64,000 nucleotides of DNA from Ischnura elegans. Taxonomy: Eukaryota > Arthropoda > Insecta > Odonata > Coenagrionidae. Positions 23,701-34,050 of this stretch are shown here, in pieces. The notes under the pieces were generated by a model. The model saw only the letters and a list, made by a program, of their open reading frames with translations. It was not told the origin of the DNA and made no database searches. The stretch lies in assembly GCF_921293095.1 (NCBI RefSeq), contig NC_060259.1, positions 42,637,812 through 42,701,811 of the forward strand, in the 5' to 3' direction. The position numbers were made by a program, and so were the translations under genes. Positions within the stretch are counted from its first letter, which is position 1; each line of letters opens with the position of its first letter.

Positions 23701-25351
23701 TTCAAAGGAAAACGTAGCATTTTTATGATTGTAGTTGTGTGATGCCTCCAGATTTGATGTAACATTTTTAATTTTAACGTCATAAATGCTTTGTCCATTT
23801 CTTGGCTCACCTAAAAGAAAAATAATATTTAGTAATAGTCATGTGAAGAATTTACGCATAGTTAATTGGTATACGGGTAACCTAGTGAAAATTCTGGTGA
23901 AAAAACGATAACAATTTACCTAATATATAGCAGTATCAGTATTAATTTTGCTCGTATTCACAGATATAACCCCGAGAATCTTATACTCTTAAATTGTGCA
24001 AGGGAGTAGATATAATTCGAAGAAATGGAAGAAATATTTTCAAGTGGTTTTTTTGAGAAAAAATTTAATCGCTATCAATTATACCATGCATCTGAATCAA
24101 ACTTCGCTGGAACGAAGCTTTTAGTTTTCTATGCAAAGGATAAGGAATTGACCACATCTTGCTTCATCAAAATCGCCCAATCCTTCGCCATATTAGTGTA
24201 TTCACATACTACACTCACACCCCAGTTTTAAATTTCAACGGTTGCTTTTAGTTTCTGTTACGTGGGTTTTCTATTTCGTTTTCAACGGAAAACAAAGCAT
24301 TTTTATGACTGTACTTGTGTGATGCCTCCTGATTTGATGTTAAATGTTTAATTTTCAAATAATTAATCTTTTGTCCATTCCTTAGCTCTCCTATAAGAGA
24401 AAATAATAATAAATAATAGTCATGTTGAAGAATGACGTATAGTTATTAGGTATACGGGTAACCTAGCGAAAACTCTGGCGAAAAAGCCATAAAAATTACC
24501 TAATATATAGCAGTTTCACTTTTAATTTTGCTCGTATTCACAGATATAACCACGAGAATCTTACACTCTTCTCTTTTGCCAGGGAGATGATATAATTCGA
24601 AAAAATGGAAGAAATATTTTGGAGTGGTTTTTTTTTTTTTAATTGAATCGCTATCCCAAATACCGTGCATCAGAATCGAACTACGCTGGAACGAAACTTT
24701 TAGTTTTCTATACATTGGATAAGGAATTAACCAAATCTTGCGTCCTCAAAATGACTTATTTCTTCTAATTTTTTTGCATTCACATTTGCATTCGGACTTG
24801 GTTGATTGGAGAGAGGTGAGGTTAGAGTGGAAGGGAATATCAAGTTAAAATTATTATCTGAAGATGCCATCTCATACAATGCCATATTATGATATAAAAA
24901 AGTTACAACTGTGGTTTTGCATTGTTTGGAAATACGGTCGACCCCACAATTAGGGGCGCACCCCTGCGATAACCATCTGTATCCGCCACACATGAAGATG
25001 TTAAACATTCAGTAGAAATACCGAGGAGACTTCAGTGGAGACGAGGCTCGTTGTGGAGCGGTTTTGAAGCGGTAATGCTCTAAAAATGCTAGGGGGAATG
25101 TTTGCAAGTAAGGTAGTGGCAGAAAGTATTATTTGTACACACAAAGACAGCGAATAGGCCTTATTTTGAGTTGAAGAGGTGAGTTCAATATTTCAAGACA
25201 TTGATCAGTGCGATTAAAAATCTTCTCCGGGTAAAAAAACTTGTACCGGTAGAAAAGGGAATGAAAGAATATTTCGTAACTTACTTTGGTCCGACAGGAG
25301 AACTCCCGTAACACAAAGTGCCACAGCAAGGATGAAATGTCTTGCAGACAT
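17792..25351 (-). CDS. Gene A: secreted modular proline/leucine-rich repeat protein (586 aa predicted)
   Basis: Function and family are not recognised. Predicted coding exons on the minus strand are 25,285-25,351, 23,697-23,810, 22,772-22,885, 21,851-21,964, 20,928-21,041 and 17,792-19,029. All junctions are GT/AG and all are phase 1, and the total of 1761 nt is 587 codons including the stop. Exon 1 encodes a signal peptide ([16 protein letters not shown]...). Each of the four 114-nt exons encodes a 38-residue module of the type [18 protein letters not shown], then SHNYNHKN[ADI][ST]FSFET, with two N-glycosylation sequons. The last exon starts with a Ser/Thr/Pro linker. It then has about two dozen 12-residue Pro/Leu repeats ([12 protein letters not shown]) and ends in an Asn-rich tail ([16 protein letters not shown]...). 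It is probably an extracellular structural or coating protein; that is inference. A seventh module-like exon at about 24,277-24,390 has lost its donor and is probably skipped. Confidence 0.75.
17960..18830 (-). repeat. 36-bp minisatellite in the last exon of gene A, about 24 units
   Basis: The plus-strand unit is approximately GGAGGGAGTGCTGGAAGTGG followed by GGGTAGTGGTGGCAAT. The period is 36 bp, so the reading frame is kept through any unit gain or loss. In the coding frame it gives [12 protein letters not shown]. Every other frame is also nearly free of stops, which creates long spurious Gly/Ser-rich and Val/Glu-rich frames on the plus strand and a Ser/Thr-rich frame on the minus strand. 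Confidence 0.95.
19850..24720 (-). repeat. Tandem exon-plus-intron units of gene A
   Basis: A unit comprising one module exon and its flanking intron is repeated in tandem. Exons at 20,928, 21,851, 22,772 and 23,697 are about 920 bp apart. In gene B the equivalent units are about 1330 bp. The inner gene A units therefore look like amplification of a shortened unit. Recurrent intron landmarks are ATTCACAGATATAACCCCGA, TTGACAGAACATTAGAAGCA and TACGGGTAACCTAG. A further partial unit at 19,740-19,850 lacks its exon altogether (TTGCTTAATTGCTATACGGG). Confidence 0.85.
24277..24390 (-). pseudogene. Decayed module exon in gene A
   Basis: It is recognisable as a 38-residue module (acceptor TCTTATAG, then GAGAGCTAAGGAATGGACAA). 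The 3' end runs directly into unit-internal intron sequence instead of CCG|GTAAGC, so no donor remains. The same decayed exon is present at the mirror position in gene B, so the loss predates the palindrome or was copied between the arms. Confidence 0.65.
24890..25000. repeat. Small intronic repeat fragment, gene A
   Basis: GGTCGACCCCACAATTAGGG, then GCGCACCCCTGCGATAACC and TGTATCCGCCAC, resembles the GC-rich head of arthropod short repeats. It is mirrored in gene B and present in gene C. The open frames over it (93 codons) are not supported as exons. Confidence 0.4.
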
Positions 25352-26097
25352 TTCAAGTACGCTGGAAGAGACCTAAGAAGGTAGAACTTGATCACGAACT
25401 AGAAGCTAGAACTTGAGCACGATCAATCGACGACCGCTCTAGAACAGTCCCACTTTTATTCTCTCTCGCCATCCATGGGGTCGGTCTTCGCCCACTCTTT
25501 TCGTCCATCCCATCCGGTCTACGCCCACGATTTGCGTCAAGTGATCATATGACTCTTATTAGAAGTTACAAGAAACAAATAGAGGATGACGTCGTGCTAA
25601 ATAGCTTTGCAATGAATCATAGCATATTTGTTTTTTGCATCGAATGTCTTCCGTTCATGTGTTTATATTATGATGACTTTCATTCCAAACAGTGGTGGAA
25701 ATTGTAAATTCAAACACAACACCGTCGCCAACGGCCGAAATTTACAATTTCTACCACTGTTTGGAATGAAAGTCATCATTGTATAAACACGTGAACGGAA
25801 GACATTCGATGCAAAAAACAAATATGCTATGATTCATTGCAAAGCTATTTAGCACGACGTCATCCTCTATTTGTTTCTTGTAACTTCTAATAAGAGTCAT
25901 ATGATCACTTGACGCAAATCGTGGGCGTAGACCGGATGGGATGGACGAAAAGAGTGGGCGAAGACCGACCCCATGGATGGCGAGAGAGAATAAAAGTGGG
26001 ACTGTTCTAGAGCGGTCGTCGATTGATCGTGCTCAAGTTCTAGCTTCTAGTTCGTGATCAAGTTCTACCTTCTTAGGTCTCTTCCAGCGTACTTGAA
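25352..26097. promoter_or_regulatory. Shared divergent promoter region of genes A and B, spanning the palindrome centre
   Basis: Both start codons lie about 375 bp from the palindrome centre. A TATA-like AATAAAAG is at 25,989-25,996 for gene B, with its mirror CTTTTATT at 25,453-25,460 for gene A. A 5' leader rich in AGTTCTAGCTTCTAG-type repeats follows. The same promoter block precedes gene C (CTTTTATT at 60,354-60,361). Conservation in all three copies suggests a functional promoter. Start sites are inferred. Confidence 0.6.
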
Positions 26098-29000
26098 ATG
26101 TCTGCAAGACATTTCATCCTTGCTGTGGCACTTTGTGTTACGGGAGTTCTCCTGTCGGACCAAAGTAAGTTACGAAATATTCTTTCATTCCCTTTTCTAC
26201 CGGTACAAGTTTTTTTACCCGGAGAAGATTTTTAATCGCACTGATCAATGTCTTGAAATATTGAACTCACCTCTTCAACTCAAAATAAGGCCTATTCGCT
26301 GTCTTTGTGTGTACAAATAATACTTTCTGCCACTACCTTACTTGCAAACATTCCCCCTAGCATTTTTAGAGCATTACCGCTTCAAAACCGCTCCACAACG
26401 AGCCTCGTCTCCACTGAAGTCTCCTCGGTATTTCTACTGAATGTTTAACATCTTCATGTGTGGCGGATACAGATGGTTATCGCAGGGGTGCGCCCCTAAT
26501 TGTGGGGTCGACCGTATTTCCAAACAATGCAAAACCACAGTTGTAACTTTTTTATATCATAATATGGCATTGTATGAGATGGCATCTTCAGATAATAATT
26601 TTAACTTGATATTCCCTTCCACTCTAACCTCACCTCTCTCCAATCAACCAAGTCCGAATGCAAATGTGAATGCAAAAAAATTAGAAGAAATAAGTCATTT
26701 TGAGGACGCAAGATTTGGTTAATTCCTTATCCAATGTATAGAAAACTAAAAGTTTCGTTCCAGCGTAGTTCGATTCTGATGCACGGTATTTGGGATAGCG
26801 ATTCAATTAAAAAAAAAAAAACCACTCCAAAATATTTCTTCCATTTTTTCGAATTATATCATCTCCCTGGCAAAAGAGAAGAGTGTAAGATTCTCGTGGT
26901 TATATCTGTGAATACGAGCAAAATTAAAAGTGAAACTGCTATATATTAGGTAATTTTTATGGCTTTTTCGCCAGAGTTTTCGCTAGGTTACCCGTATACC
27001 TAATAACTATACGTCATTCTTCAACATGACTATTATTTATTATTATTTTCTCTTATAGGAGAGCTAAGGAATGGACAAAAGATTAATTATTTGAAAATTA
27101 AACATTTAACATCAAATCAGGAGGCATCACACAAGTACAGTCATAAAAATGCTTTGTTTTCCGTTGAAAACGAAATAGAAAACCCACGTAACAGAAACTA
27201 AAAGCAACCGTTGAAATTTAAAACTGGGGTGTGAGTGTAGTATGTGAATACACTAATATGGCGAAGGATTGGGCGATTTTGATGAAGCAAGATGTGGTCA
27301 ATTCCTTATCCTTTGCATAGAAAACTAAAAGCTTCGTTCCAGCGAAGTTTGATTCAGATGCATGGTATAATTGATAGCGATTAAATTTTTTCTCAAAAAA
27401 ACCACTTGAAAATATTTCTTCCATTTCTTCGAATTATATCTACTCCCTTGCACAATTTAAGAGTATAAGATTCTCGGGGTTATATCTGTGAATACGAGCA
27501 AAATTAATACTGATACTGCTATATATTAGGTAAATTGTTATCGTTTTTTCACCAGAATTTTCACTAGGTTACCCGTATACCAATTAACTATGCGTAAATT
27601 CTTCACATGACTATTACTAAATATTATTTTTCTTTTAGGTGAGCCAAGGAATGAACAAAGCATTTATGACGTTAAAATTAAAAATGTTACATCAAATCTG
27701 GAGGCATCACACAACTACAATCATAAAAATGCTACGTTTTCCTTTGAAACCGGTAAGCAATCCAATGACTCGATGGCCCCTTAACATACCGCCATGCTTC
27801 CCTTGCAGCGTATGATAAGATAGATCATATTGAAACGGTTTCGAAGACTTATGAATTTCTTCGAGTCGTAATTTTGAATCACCTTTAGGAATGCTGACGC
27901 TCTGCTTCTAATGTTCTGTCAAGTACTGCAAAACCACTACTAGAAACATCAAGAAGCCGATTGAGATTAAATTAGATTATTAAATAATAAATGATGCTCT
28001 AAAATGCGGAAATCATTACACCTCCGCAGCAATTGGGAGCCGATATGTAGTCAACGATAAGGCTCGTGTTTAGTTTTAAGAGTTGAGATGCACATTTACC
28101 AAACATTATGTGATAAGCAGGATATGATAAAATATGCCTAAGAGCACTAGAAGTATTTAAAATAGTTATCACGAAAAAATTATAAAAGAATAATATATAT
28201 CTGTTTTCAATTATCCAACACTTACGGCCAAGTTTTCCAACACGACACGCTTCTCTCTTATTTCAATGCATCGTCATGAGGTTGCCTTTCACCCACTAAG
28301 AAGAACGGTGGAAGATCATGCTTTAGTTTCAACGGCAATGAAATATTTGTAATGCATCCCTATTTCTACAGTTAAAAATTCCAAATGGGGAATATATGTC
28401 CCTATCACTTGAGTGGATACACACAATTCGGCTAAGTAGGGAATGTTATCTGATACCAAATGCACCATTATAAAAATAATTTTAAAATTTCGAGACACAA
28501 CTAATTTCAGTAACGAAATCGAAAACCTACGTAACAGAAGCTAAAAGTAACCGTTAAAATTTAAAACGGGGGTGTGAGTGTAGCATGTGAATGCACACAT
28601 ATGGCGAAGGAATGGCTGATTTTGATGAAGCAAGTTGTGGTTAATTCCTTATCCTTTGGATAGAAAACTAAAAGTTTCGTTCCAGCGAAGGTTGATTCAC
28701 ATGCATGGTATTATTGATAGCGATTAAATTAAAAAAAAAAAAAAAAACCACTTGAAAATATTTCTTCCATTTTTTCGAATTATATATTCTCCCTTGCACA
28801 ATGTAAGAGTATAAGATTCTCGGGGTTATATCTGTGAATACGAGCAAAATTATTACTGATACTGCTTAATGTTGGGTAATTTTTATTGTTTTTTCACCAG
28901 AATTTTCGCTAGGTTACCCGCATACCAATTAACTATGCGTCATTCTTTCACATGACTATTACTAATTATTATTTTTTCTTTTAGGTGAGCCAAAGAATGT

Positions 29001-32000
29001 ACGAAACATTTATGACGTGAAAATTAGAAATGTAACATCAAATCTGGAGGCATCACACAACTACAATCAGAAAAATTTTTCGTTTTCCTTTGAAACCGGT
29101 AAGAAATCCATTGACTCGATGGTCCATTAAAATACCGCCATGCTTCCCTTGCAGCGACCGATACGATAGATCATATTGAATCGGTTTTGAAGACGTATGA
29201 ATTTTTTCGAGTCGTAATTTTGAATCACTTTTAGAAATGCTGACGCTCTGCTTCTAATGTTCTGTCAACTATTGTTAAACACTAATACGATTATGAGATT
29301 AAATCAGATAATTAAATAATAAATGATGCTCTAAAATGCGGAAAACATTACACCTCCGCAGCAAATTTGGAGCCGATATGCAACCAATAATAAGGCTCGT
29401 GTGTAGTTTTAAGTGTTTAGACGCACATTTACCAAACATAATGTGATATGCAGGATATGATAGAAAATACCTAAGAACAGTAGGATAATTTTAAATAATT
29501 ATCACGAAAAAATTAAATAAAATAATATATATCTGTTTTCAATTATCCAACACTTGCAGCCAAATTTTCCAACACGACACGCTTCTCTCTTATTTCACAG
29601 TATGGCATTGAGGTTGCATTGCCCCAAATAAGAAAAACGGTGGAAGATCTTCCTTTAGTTTCAATGGCAAAGAAACATTTGTAATGCATCCGTATTTCTG
29701 CAGTAAAAAACCCAATGGGGAATAAATGTCCCTATCACTTGAGTAGTTAAACACATTTCGGCTAAGTAGCGAATCTTATCTGATACCAAATGCACCATTA
29801 TAAAAATAATTTTAAAATATCGAGACACAGAAAATTTCAGTAACGAAATCGAAAACGCACGTCACAGAAACAAAAAGCAACCGTTCTAAATGAAAACTGG
29901 GGTGTGAGCGTGGTATGTCAATGCACACAAGTGGCGAAGGAATGGGTTATTTAGATGAAGCAAGATGTGGATAATTCTTCATCCTATGGATAGAAAACTA
30001 AAGGTTTCATTCCAGCGAAGTTTGATTCAGATGCATGGTATAATTGATAGCGATTAAATTTTTTCTAAAAAAAAACAACTTGAAAATATTTCTTCCATTT
30101 CTTCGAATTATATCTACTCCCTTGCACAATGTAAGAGTATAAGATTCTCGGGGTTATATCTGTGAATACGAGCAAAATTAATACTGATACTGCTATATAT
30201 TAGGTAAATTTTTATCGTTTTTTCACCATAATTTTCACTAGGTTACCCGTATACCAATTAACTATGCGTAAATTCTTCACAAGACTATTACTAAATATTA
30301 TTTATCTTTTAGGTGAGCCAAGGAATGGACAAAGCATTTATGACGTTAAAATTAAAAATGTTACATCAAATCTGGAGGCATCACACAACTACAATCATAA
30401 AAATATTACGTTTTCCTTTGAAACCGGTAAGCAATCCAATGACTCGATGGCCCCTTAACATACCGCCATGCTTCCCTTGCAGCGTATGATAAGATAGATC
30501 ATATTGAAACGGTTTTGAAGACTTATGAATTTGTTTGAGTCGTCATTTTGAATCACTTTAAGGAATGCTGACGCTCTGTTTCTAATGTTCTGTCAAGTAT
30601 TGCAAAACCACTAATACAAACATCAAGAAGCCGATTATTATTGAACTAGCTAATCAAAAAATGAGGCAGGAAAATTCGGAAAGCAACATACCTCTGCAGC
30701 TATTGCGAGCCGATATGTAATAAATAATAAGGCTCGTGTGTAGCTGAAAGAGTTGAATTGAGATGCACTTATACCAAAAATTAGGTTATGTGGAGGATAT
30801 GTTAAAAATGCCTAACAATAACAGGCTTATTAAAAACAGTTTTCAAGAAACAAATTTTACAAGAATACAATATATCTGTTTTCAATTATCCCACACCTGC
30901 GGTCAAATTTAAACGAATCAGGCGTTGTAAGTAGGTCGGGATACTCATTCACTTCAGGGATGACGAAACGAAGGACAATAATTTAGGAAAAGACACGTGA
31001 GGTATTTTTTTTGAGATGACTTCATTGTAAATGGATACCTATTAATATTATCCCCAACATGTTCTCCTTTCATCCTTCAAGCGACCTGAGACTTAAGGGC
31101 TAAATATTTAGTTGTTATCTCCTTTATCTTATTGCATTTTAATATTCCATTTCAGCGATCCATGATGACGAACCAGCCATACCCGCGTCACACACGATCC
31201 AAGGCAGTCAATCTCATCCAGAAGTAAATGTTGGAATTTCACAGGACATCAGCACACCACCCACTAACCAGCCTCTTCCGGATTCTACAGTGGCAACCAC
31301 TAGTGTTCCTAAAATGACTATAAAGCCGACGTCTGCACCACTTCAAATCCCTGAGAAAATAGCTGCACATCATACATTGCCACTCGTACCCCCAACTCCA
31401 GCTCCCCCTCCATTGCCACCCCTACCCACACGTCCAGCACTCCGTCCATTGCCACCACTTCCCCCACTTCCAGCACTCCGTCCATTGCCACCACTACCCC
31501 CACTTCCAGCACTCCCTACATTTCCAACATTACCCCCACTTCCAGCACTCCCTCCATTGCCAACATTACCCCCATGTCCAGCACTCCTTCCATTGCCACC
31601 ACTACCCCCACTTCCAGCACTTCCTCCATTTCCAACATTACCCCCACTTCCAGCACTCCCTCCATTTCCACCACTTCCCCCACTTCCAGCACTCCCTCCA
31701 TTGCCTCCACTACCACCACTCCCAGCACTCCCTCCATTGCCACCACTACCCCCACTTCCAGCATTACCTTCATTGCCACCACTACCCCCAACTCCAGCTC
31801 CCCCTCTATTGCCACCCCTACCCACACGTCCAGCACTCCGTCCATTGCCACCACTACCCCCACTTCCAGCACTCCCTCCATTGCCACCACTACCCCCACA
31901 TCCAGCACTCCGTCCATTGCCACCACTACCCCCACTTCCAGCATTCACTACAATGCCACCACTACCCCCACTTCCAACACTCCCTACATTTCCAACAATA

Positions 32001-32213
32001 CCCCCACATCCAGCACTCCCTACATTGCCAACATTACCCCCATGTGCAGCACTCCTTACGGTGCATTCAAACGATACTCCCCATGTGATAGTTAACATAA
32101 ATAACATTGTTTACAAGCCTGCGAAAGCAGCTAAAAATGACACTACAAATGCATTCAACAATGCTTCCAGCAGGAATAACAGCTTGAGCTTGCAAATTGA
32201 CTTAATGGTGTAA
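26098..32213 (+). CDS. Gene B: secreted modular proline/leucine-rich repeat protein (488 aa predicted)
   Basis: This is the mirror copy of gene A on the right palindrome arm. Exons are 26,098-26,164 (signal peptide), 27,639-27,752, 28,985-29,098 and 30,313-30,426 (three 38-residue modules), and 31,156-32,213. All introns are GT/AG and phase 1, and 1467 nt make 489 codons including the stop. Modules end in [16 protein letters not shown] and NITFSFET, so each keeps an N-glycosylation sequon with a different middle residue. The last exon lacks exactly five 12-residue repeats relative to gene A, but its C-terminal tail is identical. A decayed module at about 27,061-27,174 has no donor. AATAAA lies at 32,331-32,336, about 120 bases after the stop. 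Function is unknown; the signal peptide, sequons and polyproline-like repeats point to an extracellular product. Confidence 0.75.
26640..30840 (+). repeat. Tandem exon-plus-intron units of gene B
   Basis: Units of about 1330 bp (exon starts 27,639, 28,985, 30,313) mirror those of gene A but keep an extra ~0.4 kb intron segment with ACGAAATCGAAAAC and CGACACGCTTCTCTCTTATT. The inner gene A units have lost that segment. Confidence 0.85.
31385..32060 (+). repeat. 36-bp minisatellite in the last exon of gene B, about five units fewer than gene A
   Basis: Unit CACTTCCAGCACTCCCTCCA followed by TTGCCACCACTACCCC. The frame is kept throughout, and the repeat region is 180 bp (5 x 36) shorter than in gene A. 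Two divergent units near 31,790 and 31,830 (CCCAACTCCAGCTCCCC, CCCACACGTCCAGCACTCCG) match divergent units in genes A and C, so unit order is partly conserved. Confidence 0.95.
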
Positions 32214-33553
32214 CTCTACATACAAAGATTTAATATCCAAATATAATTTATAAAAGTAAATTTTTAAATGTTGGCTTTATTACATTTATATGTTCCACTG
32301 TATTTTTGTCATCAAAATTGATTAAAATGTAATAAATCACATATTTGGTCATAGAAGTATATGAAATAATGTTTTTTACACCCTCTTTTAGAATGTTTAC
32401 ATTAATATGATGTGTTAATGGAGCACTTTTTGTGTCTGATCCGTGGATTTAGTTCATGATTGATAAGATAATTCTGAAAATGATGAAAGAAAGGTTGTAT
32501 AAACTTTTTCTGGCTAGTAAGAAGTAAGTGACGGCGCGGATGGAGTAGCTTAATTTTTCCCAAATTAGTGTCACTCAGAGTTCGTGATTAATGCTAAAGG
32601 TTTACAACTGCCATTTCAATAACATACGCCGAGCAATAAGTCAGATTTTCATTTTAATTATATCACCTTGTGCTAAGCTACGCTATTGAAGAAATGGTTT
32701 TCTCCTTTTGACCCCTTATATTACACTATTTGAATGTAAGCTCGCATGTGTATTTTTAAAATGCAGAAGTAATGTTGATGATCATAGAATCGTACTTTTC
32801 GGCACATTGCATCCAAAATTAATTATTGGAAACTGGTGGATTAAGCCTTCGCTTACCATTCACGTACTTAGAAATGTATAAAAAAAGAATAAATAATGAG
32901 GTGAAAAAGAATAAATAATCACTAAAAAGAAGATGCAACCTTGTGAAAAACAATTATATAAAGGCTTTGAACACAGATATTTACTCTTTGAGTCCCATCA
33001 ACATCAAGGGTTTACATACAGTTTTTTTTAAACGGTTTTACTACATACGCTGAATGTGATGGATTCTCAGCCACAGATTCTCAGATCACATCCTTAAAAG
33101 TACAAAATACCATTTGCAACTGGTTCATCGTACTTTTCTAAAGGCCATCCCGTGTTGCAATAGACATGTTGCAACAAGCTTGACAACAAGCTTGACAACA
33201 GACAACTAGCTTCAGATTTAAATCACATTTCCTATGCAATTAGCTCTGTCGTCCTTCGGGCGATGTCGATTATCGCTTGCTCTTCATTTGAGTGATTCAG
33301 TCCAAAGTTTTTTAAATAATCTTTTTCAGTTTAGGTCATGCGTATTTACAAAATATGGGCTAAAGTAGCAATCAGTTGCCCTTGGTTGGTAGAGCAAAGT
33401 AAAATGATCAAGAGCAGGTGATTCTAGAATAAGTGAGCCTTCGAGATACGACTAGTCCCCTCTCGCAGTATTCGCCGTTGCAGACAGACCGATAAAGCGA
33501 GATAATATTCTTTCGGGCCCCAAAGTCTATTTGGCAAAGAGCAGGAAAAGTGA
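32214..33553. other. 3' flank of gene B, no gene seen
   Basis: Mirror of 16,449-17,791. It holds the candidate AATAAA at 32,331 and otherwise AT-rich sequence. Confidence 0.6.
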
Positions 33554-34050
33554 CTTTTCAGCCATAATCAATGTCTGGAAAAATCAGGGATCGCACCTGA
33601 TCGAAAGAATATTAGATAACTTGCCTATCATTTTCCTGAATATATTGGGCTAGCTTGGCCTTCAATGCAGAACTGAAGGTGGTGGTGCGTTACGACTGGC
33701 TTAAAACATTTTGTAGAAAAAGTTCAGAACTTTGCGTTTGGCAGTATCAAGAGTTCTCTCTAGCTAGACGTGAAGAACTGAATAAAGAAAGTGTTAGTCA
33801 CTTTTCCAATGTACTCTGAGAATTATTTCAGGAGAACGGTTTTTTACCATGCCGGCACCCGTCTACAATATGAACGAGTGTGGTTGTCGGCTAAACACGT
33901 CCTAGAGAATTTTTACATTCAATAGATTCCGGCTCAACTTTGAGGAATTTGGAATTTACAAATGACAAATGAATATTTTTGGAGGAGTTCCGGGGGGAAA
34001 GTCATATTATTCCTACGAATAATATTCGCCCCCCACCTTCGGTAAAACTT
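33554..34050. other. Junction sequence outside the palindrome, no gene seen
   Basis: No similarity to other parts of the window was noticed, and no domain. It separates the palindrome from the second 3 kb-transposon copy. Confidence 0.4.

Larger units (their letters stand above)
16449..33553. repeat. ~17 kb palindrome: inverted repeat arms with a ~25-bp centre
   Basis: The left arm runs 16,449-25,711 and the right arm 25,737-33,553. The outermost match is CACTTTTCCTGCTCTTTGCC (16,456) against its complement near 33,550. The innermost match is AACAGTGG(T)GGAAATTGTAAATT against its complement from about 25,737. Identity is very high near the centre, where long stretches of intron are identical. 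It falls outward, where indels accumulate: five 36-bp units, one extra module exon and about 1.4 kb in total. Each arm carries one complete gene (A, minus; B, plus). Confidence 0.95.

Noticed and set aside
24727-26722. Identical 88- and 93-codon frames in both arms (25,129-25,395 / 26,054-26,320 and 24,727-25,008 / 26,441-26,722)
   Set aside because: Identity reflects the near-identical palindrome centre, not coding constraint. The first runs through the exon 1 donor in the wrong frame and the second covers a repeat fragment in an intron.
16449-33553. Palindrome as a sequencing or assembly artefact
   Set aside because: A fold-back read artefact would give identical arms. Here there are substitutions near the centre and several structural differences. 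It is not excluded for the assembly as a whole, hence the proposed read check.
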